Positions 16,644-22,577 of a DNA stretch of 64,000 nucleotides are shown one piece after another (within the stretch, counting starts at the first letter, position 1; each line of letters starts with the position of its first letter). A program made the position numbers and the translations under genes. A model generated the notes under the pieces. That model made no database searches and was not told the origin of the DNA. It saw only the letters and a list, made by a program, of their open reading frames with translations. This DNA comes from Anaerolineaceae bacterium (lineage in GTDB: Bacteria; Chloroflexota; Anaerolineae; Anaerolineales; Anaerolineaceae): positions 62,001-126,000 of the forward strand of contig JAENZD010000001.1 in NCBI GenBank assembly GCA_016841445.1. The letters are read 5' to 3'.

Positions 16644-16670
16644 AAAAAGCCCCCCGATGCAGGAGGGCTT
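16644..16670 (-). terminator. rho-independent terminator after the 143-aa gene
   Basis: Minus strand AAGCCC...GGGCTT stem with one mismatch and further GG/CC pairs, followed by TTTTT. It lies only about 20 bp before the start of the 541-aa gene. Confidence 0.75.
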
Positions 16671-16790
16671 GACAAGAGAAAAGGGATCTATGTTCATTTT
16701 CGATCTCTCATGATGTGGTCCCGGATGGCCATGAAAAAGATAAAAATGGCTGAGATAAACGAAGCATAAAATTCAAAGTCAGACCAAAAA

Positions 16791-17222
16791 TCATAATTCA
16801 TTTTGTTCACTCCTATTCCTTTCCGACGTCGGAATTAAATCTGGATGGGAAAATATCCTATTGATGTTGCCATATTCAAGAATATCGATTTCAACAAGGG
16901 AAATCCATTCATTACACGCTTGGGTGATATCAATAACTTTTGAAATGCCATCCTGGAAATCATAAATCGCTCGGGAGATCAGTTTTGATATCGGGAGGTT
17001 ATTTGGAAAATCTCTATGGAATGCGTCTAGGGCTTGCATGGCTTCAATATTTGAACTATCGACAACTTGAAATTTCTCAAAGACGACTTCCTTTGTAATT
17101 GGGTTGGCCAATTGACAGAGGCAGCCAGCGGGTGTTTCTGTTGAAATATCAATCATAAAGTGTTCGATTTCCCTGGCACATGATATTGAGAGGTGTGTAA
17201 GCAATAAGAGGATACATCGCAA
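16791..17222 (-). CDS. 143-aa element protein of unknown function
   Basis: TTG start at 17222 close to AAAGGAG; an in-frame ATG 23 codons later is a possible alternative. It has mixed alpha/beta character with no recognised motif. The C-terminal tail contains P-T-S-E, encoded by the palindrome at 16821. It lies between ssb and the 541-aa gene and is bounded by a terminator on each side, so it is its own transcription unit or the end of one. Confidence 0.6.
   Translation of the reverse strand: MRCILLLLTHLSISCAREIEHFMIDISTETPAGCLCQLANPITKEVVFEKFQVVDSSNIEAMQALDAFHRDFPNNLPISKLISRAIYDFQDGISKVIDITQACNEWISLVEIDILEYGNINRIFSHPDLIPTSERNRSEQNEL
16821..16834. repeat. TTCCGACGTCGGAA palindrome, near the 3' end of the 143-aa gene
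   Basis: Encodes P-T-S-E, a different reading frame of the palindrome from the S-D-V-G copies, so protein selection does not explain its conservation. Confidence 0.95.
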
Positions 17223-17275
17223 TATGCTCCTTTCGTTATCTGGATTTTGGATGATTTATCAAATTGGGATAAGGA

Positions 17276-17307
17276 AAAGGGGGAGGACTCGCCAGCCTTC
17301 CCCCTTT
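17276..17307 (-). terminator. rho-independent terminator after ssb
   Basis: Minus strand GGGGGAAGG...CCTCCCCC with one bulge, followed by TTTTCC, directly downstream of the ssb stop. Confidence 0.7.
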
Positions 17308-17316
17308 GATCAGGGT

Positions 17317-17709
17317 TTAGAAGGGGATGGAATCTTCGGCGGTTTCTGATGTGATATCTGCGATTTCCTCAGAGCCACCATTGAGATTTCCAAGAAAAAG
17401 GACCTGATTTGCTACGATCTTGTTGAAGTATTTTCGGTTTTCTCCTTCTCCGACCACATCCGTTTTGGATCGACCTTCAACATATACCTGTCGTCCCTTG
17501 GCCATATATTGGGCAAGGGCTTCTGCTTGTTTTCCCCAAACTTCGACACGGTGCCAATCTACACCTTTTTGGATACCGCCATTATTATCCTTGTATGTGA
17601 AATTAGTGGCGACTGAGATTGTGGTGACTGGAGAACCGTTCGGCGTGAAGCGGAGCACCGGATCTGCGCCAAGATTACCTACGAGAATGACCTTATTTAC
17701 ACTAGCCAT
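17317..17709 (-). CDS. ssb: single-stranded DNA-binding protein
   Basis: 130 aa from the ATG at 17709 (AAAGGAG upstream; the longer frame to 17757 is rejected). OB-fold residues 1-105 carry the usual V-I-L-V-G-N-L-G-A-D-P start and G-V-D-W-H-R-V-E-V-W-G core. The acidic tail ends in D-S-I-P-F, the tip that recruits replication and repair proteins. An element-borne copy implies a single-stranded DNA stage in its life cycle. It has its own promoter (17804-17831), leader hairpin and terminator. Confidence 0.95.
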   Translation of the reverse strand: MASVNKVILVGNLGADPVLRFTPNGSPVTTISVATNFTYKDNNGGIQKGVDWHRVEVWGKQAEALAQYMAKGRQVYVEGRSKTDVVGEGENRKYFNKIVANQVLFLGNLNGGSEEIADITSETAEDSIPF

Positions 17710-17765
17710 ATTGATTTTTGCTCCTTTCTGAGCTTTAATTGGAAGAAATGGTAACAAAACAAACG

Positions 17766-17786
17766 CTGCCGTGAGGCAGATTAGCC
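17766..17786 (-). promoter_or_regulatory. shared leader hairpin, copy 2 (ssb)
   Basis: Minus strand GGCTAATCTGCC-TCAC-GGCAG, about 57 nt before the ssb ATG and roughly 11 nt after the expected transcription start. Confidence 0.65.
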
Positions 17787-17803
17787 TGTAGAGATATCAT
17801 TTG

Positions 17804-17831
17804 ATCATATTCTTTCCTTAAAATATGTCAA
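17804..17831 (-). promoter_or_regulatory. ssb promoter
   Basis: Minus strand TTGACA (17831-17826) and TATGAT (17809-17804), 16 bp apart; the start would be near 17797. Confidence 0.7.
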
Positions 17832-18312
17832 TTAACTATAACATAACGTAATCCACCCTTGACACCCAGAAAAAACCGAGTACAATTAACATCGTACTCG
17901 CCCGCTTAATGATTCTAACTAAAATTTCTCCTACCGAGAGGTCATAACCTCTCGATCCCCTATATACTTCTCGATAACACATAAAGCCCAATAAACATTA
18001 CCCTGCCGATCTTGATAAATTCGGGCTTAAAAATAAGGCTGTGGTGTTTTCTTTGGCCGTGATGACGTTATGTTTGTTGTAGGCTAAAGTATGAACGTGA
18101 TTTCGGCCGGGAGGTTGACTTGTTTGGCTGTTAAGTACGCCAGTGTAAGGCGTAAAATGGCCGGGATAGTTGATATGTGGGTGGGGTGGGGGATATATCC
18201 TCTCTCACTCCCTCAACCCCAAACTTTTCATCCAACTTTCCCCCCAGCGGCCACTGGAAGGCCCCAGAGAGGTTATCCTCTCGTGTAGAACAAATGGGCT
18301 ATAATAACAAAT
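17832..18312. other. intergenic gap between ssb and the 66-aa gene, with rightward promoter
   Basis: No gene with a ribosome site is seen on either strand. A sigma70-like promoter faces right: TTGACA 17859-17864 and TACAAT 17881-17886, 16 bp apart. The inverted repeat CGAGTAC...GTACTCG (17877-17900) overlaps its -10 box. About 110 bp further on AAGCCC and GGGCTT could close a large stem. A small or antisense RNA is possible. Confidence 0.5.
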
Positions 18313-18332
18313 AACCCCTTTTTCAGGGGGTT
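18313..18332 (-). terminator. terminator overlapping the stop of the 66-aa gene
   Basis: Minus strand AACCCC...GGGGTT with a U-rich tail; the TGA stop of the 66-aa gene lies in the hairpin. Confidence 0.55.
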
Positions 18333-18523
18333 TTGTTGATTATCTTGATGTATATGTGGTGTTTGTGGTCTTTTATAAGTATCCACTCCTTTTCCCAGCC
18401 CGGCAGAGTGTGGTATTCAATTCTTATTCTGCCAAAGCGGCGGTTAAATTTGTGTCTCAAGACTAGGCTGTCGATAATTCTGAATAACAGTTTTGATTTG
18501 ATGGAAGCGATTCTTAATTTCAT
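18323..18523 (-). CDS. 66-aa basic protein
   Basis: ATG at 18523 with GGAG six bases upstream; it starts 3 bp after the stop of the preceding gene. Strongly basic, with F-N-R-R-F-G-R-I-R and repeated I-K/H-H patterns. Not recognised; a nucleic-acid-binding role is a guess from charge alone. Confidence 0.6.
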   Translation of the reverse strand: MKLRIASIKSKLLFRIIDSLVLRHKFNRRFGRIRIEYHTLPGWEKEWILIKDHKHHIYIKIINKTP

Positions 18524-18526
18524 AGG

Positions 18527-18811
18527 TTACTCCAGTGTCCTAATTAACTGTTTCATTTGAACCTCACGCTTTCGCTGTATAGTGGCCTCTTTCTCTTTCC
18601 GGCGTCGGAATGCCTCGTTGACCCTTTGGCCGAATTCCTGTGTCCGGTAGGCAGACTTGATGTGGATATTCAATCCCCGTAGTTTACCAATGGCGAAGTG
18701 CTTCTCAGCTCTATCCTGGCAAATCCCATTGAGCTGCGCTTCTGAAATACTGCCGCCTTGGAACTCTAAAAGCTTGTTGATGATTTGACGTTCTCTGTTT
18801 GTGTACCTCAT
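18527..18811 (-). CDS. 94-aa basic helical protein
   Basis: ATG at 18811 with AAAGGAG upstream. The N-terminus (R-E-R-Q-I-I-N-K-L-L-E-F-Q, then S-E-A-Q-L-N) looks like a helix-turn-helix or winged-helix half. The C-terminal third is a highly charged helix (F-R-R-R-K-E-K-E-A-T-I-Q-R-K-R). Probably DNA-binding; transcribed between rnhA and the 66-aa gene. Confidence 0.65.
   Translation of the reverse strand: MRYTNRERQIINKLLEFQGGSISEAQLNGICQDRAEKHFAIGKLRGLNIHIKSAYRTQEFGQRVNEAFRRRKEKEATIQRKREVQMKQLIRTLE
18597..18610. repeat. variant palindrome TTCCGGCGTCGGAA, inside the 94-aa gene
   Basis: One base differs from the perfect palindrome. It encodes F-R-R-R, so all three frames of the motif are used across the element. 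Confidence 0.85.
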
Positions 18812-18870
18812 GCTGTTCTCCTTTAATTCACTGGTTGATATACAGAGAAAAGCTGGGGCAAATTATCAGG

Positions 18871-18894
18871 AAAATCCCCTCTGGGAAGAGGGGA
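18871..18894 (-). terminator. rho-independent terminator after rnhA
   Basis: Perfect 7-bp stem TCCCCTC/GAGGGGA with a 6-nt loop, followed on the minus strand by TTTT. Confidence 0.75.
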
Positions 18895-18901
18895 CTTTCA
18901 G

Positions 18902-19339
18902 TTAGGCAGGAATCGCCGCTTTAGCCAGGAGATCGACCCGGATGTTATCGGGATCATCCGCATGAGCCTTGATCCACATAGGATAAAGATGATGCTTCTT
19001 GGCCAGTTCATAGATCCTTTGCCAGAGATCGGTATGTATCACCGGATCGCCATTGGATTTCGTCCATTCCCGCTTTACCCAGTAGTGCATATGGATCATG
19101 ATCCCGGAGACGACATACTGGCTGTCGGTTTTTATCACCACATTACAGGGATGTTTCAGTGCTTCAAGGGCATTCACTACCGCCTTGAGCTCCATCCTGT
19201 TATTTGTAGTGTTTTCAGAACCTCCTGAGATTTCTTTTTCTTGCTCGCCGCAGCGGAGCAATGCTGCCCAACCTCCTGGCCCCGGGTTACGGGAACAAGC
19301 GCCGTCTGTATAAACAATGACATTCCTGATTTCAGACAC
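18902..19339 (-). CDS. rnhA: ribonuclease HI
   Basis: 145 aa from the GTG at 19339, which has AAAGGAG upstream; the longer frame to 19390 has no site. It cleaves RNA in RNA-DNA hybrids. The catalytic acids are present: Asp12 (Y-T-D-G-A-C), Glu50 (N-N-R-M-E-L-K), Asp72 (K-T-D-S-Q-Y-V) and Asp136 (R-V-D-L-L-A), plus His126 in the flexible loop. With ssb it points to an element that replicates, probably through RNA-primed or R-loop intermediates. Confidence 0.93.
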   Translation of the reverse strand: MSEIRNVIVYTDGACSRNPGPGGWAALLRCGEQEKEISGGSENTTNNRMELKAVVNALEALKHPCNVVIKTDSQYVVSGIMIHMHYWVKREWTKSNGDPVIHTDLWQRIYELAKKHHLYPMWIKAHADDPDNIRVDLLAKAAIPA

Positions 19340-19381
19340 GATAATCTCCTTTGGTAGTTGATGGATTGGTATGAAGATAGT

Positions 19382-19402
19382 TTGCCGCAAGGCAAATTAG
19401 CG
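19382..19402 (-). promoter_or_regulatory. shared leader hairpin, copy 3 (rnhA)
   Basis: Minus strand CGCTAATTTGCC-TTGC-GGCAA, about 43 nt before the rnhA GTG. Confidence 0.65.
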
Positions 19403-19500
19403 GCATTACCTGGTTGTCCTGTATATGGGTATTTCAAGCACTCCTGATACCTAAGGCCAAGAACCCAAGGGTCAACGGCCCGAGCTCTATAAACCAGAAA

Positions 19501-19520
19501 ACCCCAACTTGCTACGGGGT
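19501..19520 (-). terminator. terminator of small-gene cassette 1
   Basis: Minus strand ACCCC...GGGGT stem followed by TTTTC; it begins two bases past the palindrome that follows the stop of the 71-aa gene. Confidence 0.65.
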
Positions 19521-19522
19521 AG

Positions 19523-19536
19523 TTCCGACGTCGGAA
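19523..19536. repeat. TTCCGACGTCGGAA palindrome between stop and terminator, cassette 1
   Basis: Directly abuts the stop codon of the 71-aa gene (19537). Confidence 0.97.
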
Positions 19537-19752
19537 CTAAGCTAAGTAAATGTCTGCGGTATTCTCTGCCCCTCTATCTATCTGAATAGCGGTACACCTG
19601 TTGGTGATAGTGTCTGTGAATACTGTGAATTCCCACTTTCCGAGGAAAGCTGAGGTTAGGTTATTCCAATCACCGCCGAGAAAGGTGCTGGGGGCGATGT
19701 ACACATACGCCCTTACGAACAATACGAGAAAGAACTGCCATAATTTTTTCAA
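19537..19752 (-). CDS. 71-aa small exported or membrane protein, cassette 1
   Basis: TTG start at 19752 with AGGAG upstream. Residues 1-22 form a hydrophobic, signal-like segment (K-K-L-W-Q-F-F-L-V-L-F-V). The remainder is unrecognised. It shares its leader sequence with the next cassette upstream. Confidence 0.6.
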   Translation of the reverse strand: MKKLWQFFLVLFVRAYVYIAPSTFLGGDWNNLTSAFLGKWEFTVFTDTITNRCTAIQIDRGAENTADIYLA

Positions 19753-19757
19753 GATAG

Positions 19758-19782
19758 TCTCCTAGATAGGGTTTGGATTGAC
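19758..19782 (-). repeat. repeated cassette leader, copy 1 (copy 2 at 20143-20167)
   Basis: 25 bp ending in the ribosome site (minus strand GTCAATCCAAAC...CTATCTAGGAGA), with one mismatch to the copy at 20143-20167. The two following genes are unrelated in protein sequence, so the leader was duplicated or kept apart from the coding region. Confidence 0.85.
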
Positions 19783-19788
19783 ACAAAA

Positions 19789-19814
19789 ACACCCCCTAAA
19801 TTACTAGGAGGTGT
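19789..19814 (-). terminator. terminator of small-gene cassette 2
   Basis: Minus strand ACACCTCCTA...TAGGGGGTGT with a single mismatch, followed by TTTTTGTG. Confidence 0.75.
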
Positions 19815-19816
19815 AG

Positions 19817-19830
19817 TTCCGACGTCGGAA
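19817..19830. repeat. TTCCGACGTCGGAA palindrome between stop and terminator, cassette 2
   Basis: Four bases downstream of the stop of the 100-aa gene and two bases before the terminator stem. Confidence 0.97.
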
Positions 19831-19834
19831 GTGG

Positions 19835-20137
19835 CTAGAGGGGCTCGACTGCGAATATTTTCTTGGCTTTTCTTGCGCCAACAAAGGTCATTTTTTCATA
19901 GCAATCATTGAAGGCGGCGATGACTTTCTTTCCTGCTCGAACAATCGCCCAATGATCATGCACCATATAGTGCAAACCAAAGATGGCTTCAATGATGCCG
20001 AATTTTCTTGCTATTCCCTGATACCATCCCTCGGGATAATTGCGATCAGGGTTGAATTGATAGACCACGCCGCTCTTGCGCTTTTGCACAAAACGGATCA
20101 GGCGGATATAGATGATATACAGCAATTTTTGGATCAT
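19835..20137 (-). CDS. 100-aa protein, cassette 2
   Basis: ATG at 20137 with AGGAG upstream in the repeated leader. It has a hydrophobic N-terminus (M-I-Q-K-L-L-Y-I-I-Y-I). A later stretch rich in aromatic residues and His (H-Y-M-V-H-D-H-W-A-I-V) recalls NlpC/P60- or LRAT-like small folds, but no complete catalytic set is visible. Not assigned to a family. Confidence 0.65.
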   Translation of the reverse strand: MIQKLLYIIYIRLIRFVQKRKSGVVYQFNPDRNYPEGWYQGIARKFGIIEAIFGLHYMVHDHWAIVRAGKKVIAAFNDCYEKMTFVGARKAKKIFAVEPL

Positions 20138-20142
20138 GATTT

Positions 20143-20167
20143 TCTCCTAGATAGTGTTTGGATTGAC
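20143..20167 (-). repeat. repeated cassette leader, copy 2
   Basis: Partner of 19758-19782; contains the AGGAG that serves the 100-aa gene. Confidence 0.85.
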
Positions 20168-20173
20168 GATAAC

Positions 20174-20201
20174 AACTCCCCCACATTTCTATGGGGGAGT
20201 T
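20174..20201 (-). terminator. terminator of small-gene cassette 3
   Basis: Perfect 10-bp stem AACTCCCCCA/TGGGGGAGTT with an 8-nt loop; its first two bases are shared with the palindrome. Confidence 0.75.
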
Positions 20202-20213
20202 CCGACGTCGGAA
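20200..20213. repeat. TTCCGACGTCGGAA palindrome between stop and terminator, cassette 3
   Basis: Abuts the TAG stop (20214-20216) of the 57-aa gene. Confidence 0.97.
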
Positions 20214-20387
20214 CTAGAATGGGGTCCTATCAGCGTAGGCGTGCCATTGTTTGTAATAGGGAGAGTAGGTTGCGGAAAATATCCACTTCCCAATATCAAT
20301 TTGCCACACGATAAAGCGGATTTTCCCTGTGCCAGTATCGTTCTTTTGGCCGAATAATAAGATAAAGGGGAATAATAGGTATTTCAT
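20214..20387 (-). CDS. 57-aa small exported or membrane protein, cassette 3
   Basis: ATG at 20387 with AAAGGA upstream. It starts M-K-Y-L-L-F-P-F-I-L-L-F, a signal-like segment, and continues with an aromatic-rich tail (W-I-F-S-A-T-Y-S-P-Y-Y). It is the first gene of the leftward array and resembles the 71-aa gene in layout, not in sequence. Confidence 0.55.
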   Translation of the reverse strand: MKYLLFPFILLFGQKNDTGTGKIRFIVWQIDIGKWIFSATYSPYYKQWHAYADRTPF

Positions 20388-20831
20388 GGTTTAGTCCTTT
20401 CTGACTAAGATAGTTAGAATTACACCCTTACACTGCCGAAGGTCTAAATTTAAGGCCAGTTCGCATGCCGGGGTGTCCGCAGCATTCATCAGTCTGCTTG
20501 TGTGTTACGCGGTATGGGGGGTGTCGCGAGAGGTTGCTTCTTGAATGTTCACAGGCGAGACAGCGTGAGAGGGGGTGGGGGTGGATAGCTGCACCAAGAG
20601 GCAGATGGGCTGTATACGGTATGGGGGGGGTAGGGGGTGGGGGGTTCACTTTTACCCTTTATATATACTGTAATATATCCCCTCGCCCCTCCGAGGCAAA
20701 AACTCGCTTACCAAACCTGGCAAATAAGCGACAACGCAACACGCCAAAAACGAAAATAGCCAATGCCCTTATTTTCACTATCCCGGCAATATAGCATATA
20801 AGCAATATGTTCTCCATAGCGAACATAACAG

Positions 20832-20845
20832 TTCCGACGTCGGAA
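20832..20845. repeat. TTCCGACGTCGGAA palindrome, divergent region, copy a
   Basis: Intergenic, 220 bp before the rightward 91-aa gene. Confidence 0.97.
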
Positions 20846-20967
20846 TGACCAAATGTTTGACAAATACTATATTATGGTGTATAATTCTTACAATAATAGA
20901 ACTAATGTTCTGGTGTGAAATGGATTAGTTGATCAAGCTTTTAAAGAAGAATATTGAAAGGATCTGA

Positions 20968-20981
20968 TTCCGACGTCGGAA
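20968..20981. repeat. TTCCGACGTCGGAA palindrome, divergent region, copy b
   Basis: Intergenic, 83 bp before the ATG of the 91-aa gene and 136 bp from copy a (13 helical turns, same face of DNA). Confidence 0.97.
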
Positions 20982-21064
20982 GTAATAATCTATATAATCA
21001 GCATTTTTATTTTTCAATTAGTTCTCACAAAATACATCAAACGATCAGCTTATAGGAGAATACT

Positions 21065-21340
21065 ATGAATAGAGATGAGCAATTTACCACAACCGAAAAA
21101 TATGAACCCTTAATCTTGAATTACAAGATTCAACTTTGTAGTGATAATTTAGGTGGTTATTTACGCAACGACATCAATCAAAATGAAGAGATCTATCTCG
21201 AGATCGTTGATGCGTTTAGTCATTGGTTACATATCGCTTTCTCAGCACTTCCATCTTTTCAAGAAAAAGAACATCTTGATTATCTTAGGGAGTTGAATAA
21301 GCAAATCTTACATAACGGAAAAGTAAATTTCGTGGTCTAG
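21065..21340 (+). CDS. 91-aa element protein of unknown function
   Basis: ATG at 21065 with TAGGAG upstream. Acidic and probably all-helical, with no recognised motif. First of two rightward genes and transcribed away from the leftward array, so it might be an early or regulatory gene. Confidence 0.65.
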   Translation: MNRDEQFTTTEKYEPLILNYKIQLCSDNLGGYLRNDINQNEEIYLEIVDAFSHWLHIAFSALPSFQEKEHLDYLRELNKQILHNGKVNFVV

Positions 21341-21457
21341 ATTGGGCAATAGACCCAAATTTGGGGATAAGAAAAAATTAAATGATTGTCATTTTTTACC
21401 AATAAGTAGAGTTGTCATTACTCATTTACAGAAAAATGCTATATCACCAAACTAAAA

Positions 21458-22291
21458 ATGTACACAATGATTAAACTTTTTCCTGAAATCATCTGGCAAG
21501 CAAAGAAGAGAAACCTCCCTCTTGGTGCATTTAGAGTTTGGTTCATTATGAAATCTTATGATAGGGGAAATAGTAATATTCCTGCTAAGGAATTTAGGCA
21601 ACATTTGCGGCAAATCGGATTAAAAGAGTCAACCTATTTTAGATGGCTTGACCAAGCTTTGCAAGTTGGTTTAATAAAATATGATAAAAAATATTACAGC
21701 TTGATCTGTTGGGAAGGAGCAGCGAAGATTGTTGGATGCGATTCCTTAAAAAGGCCGATCCTCCTTTCGTCAAATCAATTCATCAACAAGGGTTGGCTGG
21801 CGTGGGTTTGGAGTGGATACCTATTGCATTTCAGAGGAAAGCCAGTAACGAGATACTCTTTAGAGAAGTTATCCGGCATCCCTTCTCGTACCCAGATATC
21901 CTATGAAAACAAAGCAGGTGTAGACCATATAGAGAACTATGCGGATCTTTTTGATATCGCAAGTGATCCAGATTTGGCAATTGAATTACTTAACACACCA
22001 GGTTATTACCAGGTGAATGGGAGAGTTAGGCAGCGTCTGGGTAATACTTATCTTCCTCAAGAAGTCAAACTGGCAAATATTGGGCGAACAAAACAGATTA
22101 ATAAGGCGTTGCGCAGTGAGGGCAGCAGCCAGTCATCTGTTTATCTCCTTTATTGTTTGACTCAAGATGAATATCGCCGTAAGCTGCGAAAGATACGGAG
22201 AGTTAATGACGCTAAGAATTGTCCAATATTCCTATATCAGCATAGGGCAGATATAGGAAAAGTGAGTGTATGGCATGGCGTGGCTATTTAA
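21458..22291 (+). CDS. 277-aa DNA-binding-like element protein
   Basis: ATG at 21458; a second in-frame ATG at 21467. Neither has a strong ribosome site. Residues about 15-75 look like a winged helix (A-F-R-V-W-F-I-M-K-S-Y then S-T-Y-F-R-W-L-D-Q-A-L then a G-L-I-K-Y-D-K-K-Y-Y wing). Y-S-L-E-K-L-S-G-I-P-S-R-T-Q follows near 133, a second helix-turn-helix candidate. The basic C-terminus may bind DNA. It could be a replication initiator or master regulator of the element; neither is proven. Confidence 0.6.
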   Translation: MYTMIKLFPEIIWQAKKRNLPLGAFRVWFIMKSYDRGNSNIPAKEFRQHLRQIGLKESTYFRWLDQALQVGLIKYDKKYYSLICWEGAAKIVGCDSLKRPILLSSNQFINKGWLAWVWSGYLLHFRGKPVTRYSLEKLSGIPSRTQISYENKAGVDHIENYADLFDIASDPDLAIELLNTPGYYQVNGRVRQRLGNTYLPQEVKLANIGRTKQINKALRSEGSSQSSVYLLYCLTQDEYRRKLRKIRRVNDAKNCPIFLYQHRADIGKVSVWHGVAI

Positions 22292-22329
22292 TTTCTCTCA
22301 TTTAATGCAGGGATAATTGAGGTTTTAAC

Positions 22330-22386
22330 TTCCAGCTTATGAATTAAACGTTTAATCCCCGCCAACTTACCGCTGAAAAGCTGGAA
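22330..22386. repeat. nested inverted repeat after the last element gene
   Basis: Outer arms TTCCAGCTT (22330-22338) and AAGCTGGAA (22378-22386) enclose the perfect 14-bp palindrome ATTAAACGTTTAAT (22343-22356). There is no T-run, so it is not a simple terminator. It lies where host-type genes resume, so it may mark an element boundary. Confidence 0.55.
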
Positions 22387-22577
22387 ATAATCAGATCAAC
22401 AGCAAAGGAAATAGGACTATAATTAAGAAAAATATTGGGTAATCAGAATATCAAGATTTCCAATTATCATGATGTCAATACGATACCTTGCTTTGAATTG
22501 AATAGATCTGAATCTTAATGATTTTGCCACAGAAATTTCGTAAAATCTGCGGATGTAAATTATTAATCAAATTTGGT

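Larger units (their letters stand above)
20388..21064. other. divergent intergenic region with G-rich tract and two palindromes
   Basis: 677 bp between the leftward array and the rightward genes. About 20567-20646 the plus strand is very G-rich with several runs of five to eight G, able to form G-quadruplexes. CGGTATGGGGGG occurs twice, near 20510 and 20618. The sequence then turns AT-rich. A 109-codon plus-strand frame across the G-tract looks spurious. This is the best place for divergent promoters or a replication origin, but no iterons were identified. Confidence 0.6.

Noticed and set aside
19501-20387. CRISPR array
   Set aside because: The repeated palindromes are spaced by whole genes, not by uniform short spacers, and no cas gene is present in the window.
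20465-20794. A 109-codon plus-strand frame across the G-rich tract
   Set aside because: Composition driven (Gly/Arg/Cys from G-runs), no ribosome site, no protein-like pattern.
9641-22291. Integrative conjugative element
   Set aside because: No relaxase, coupling protein or type IV secretion gene can be seen, so it is called only an integrated mobile element.
22292-22577. 3' half of tRNA-Gly as the right attachment site
   Set aside because: Checked by eye for GGAGA, T-arm GGTTCGA and CACCCGC; none is present here or elsewhere in the window.
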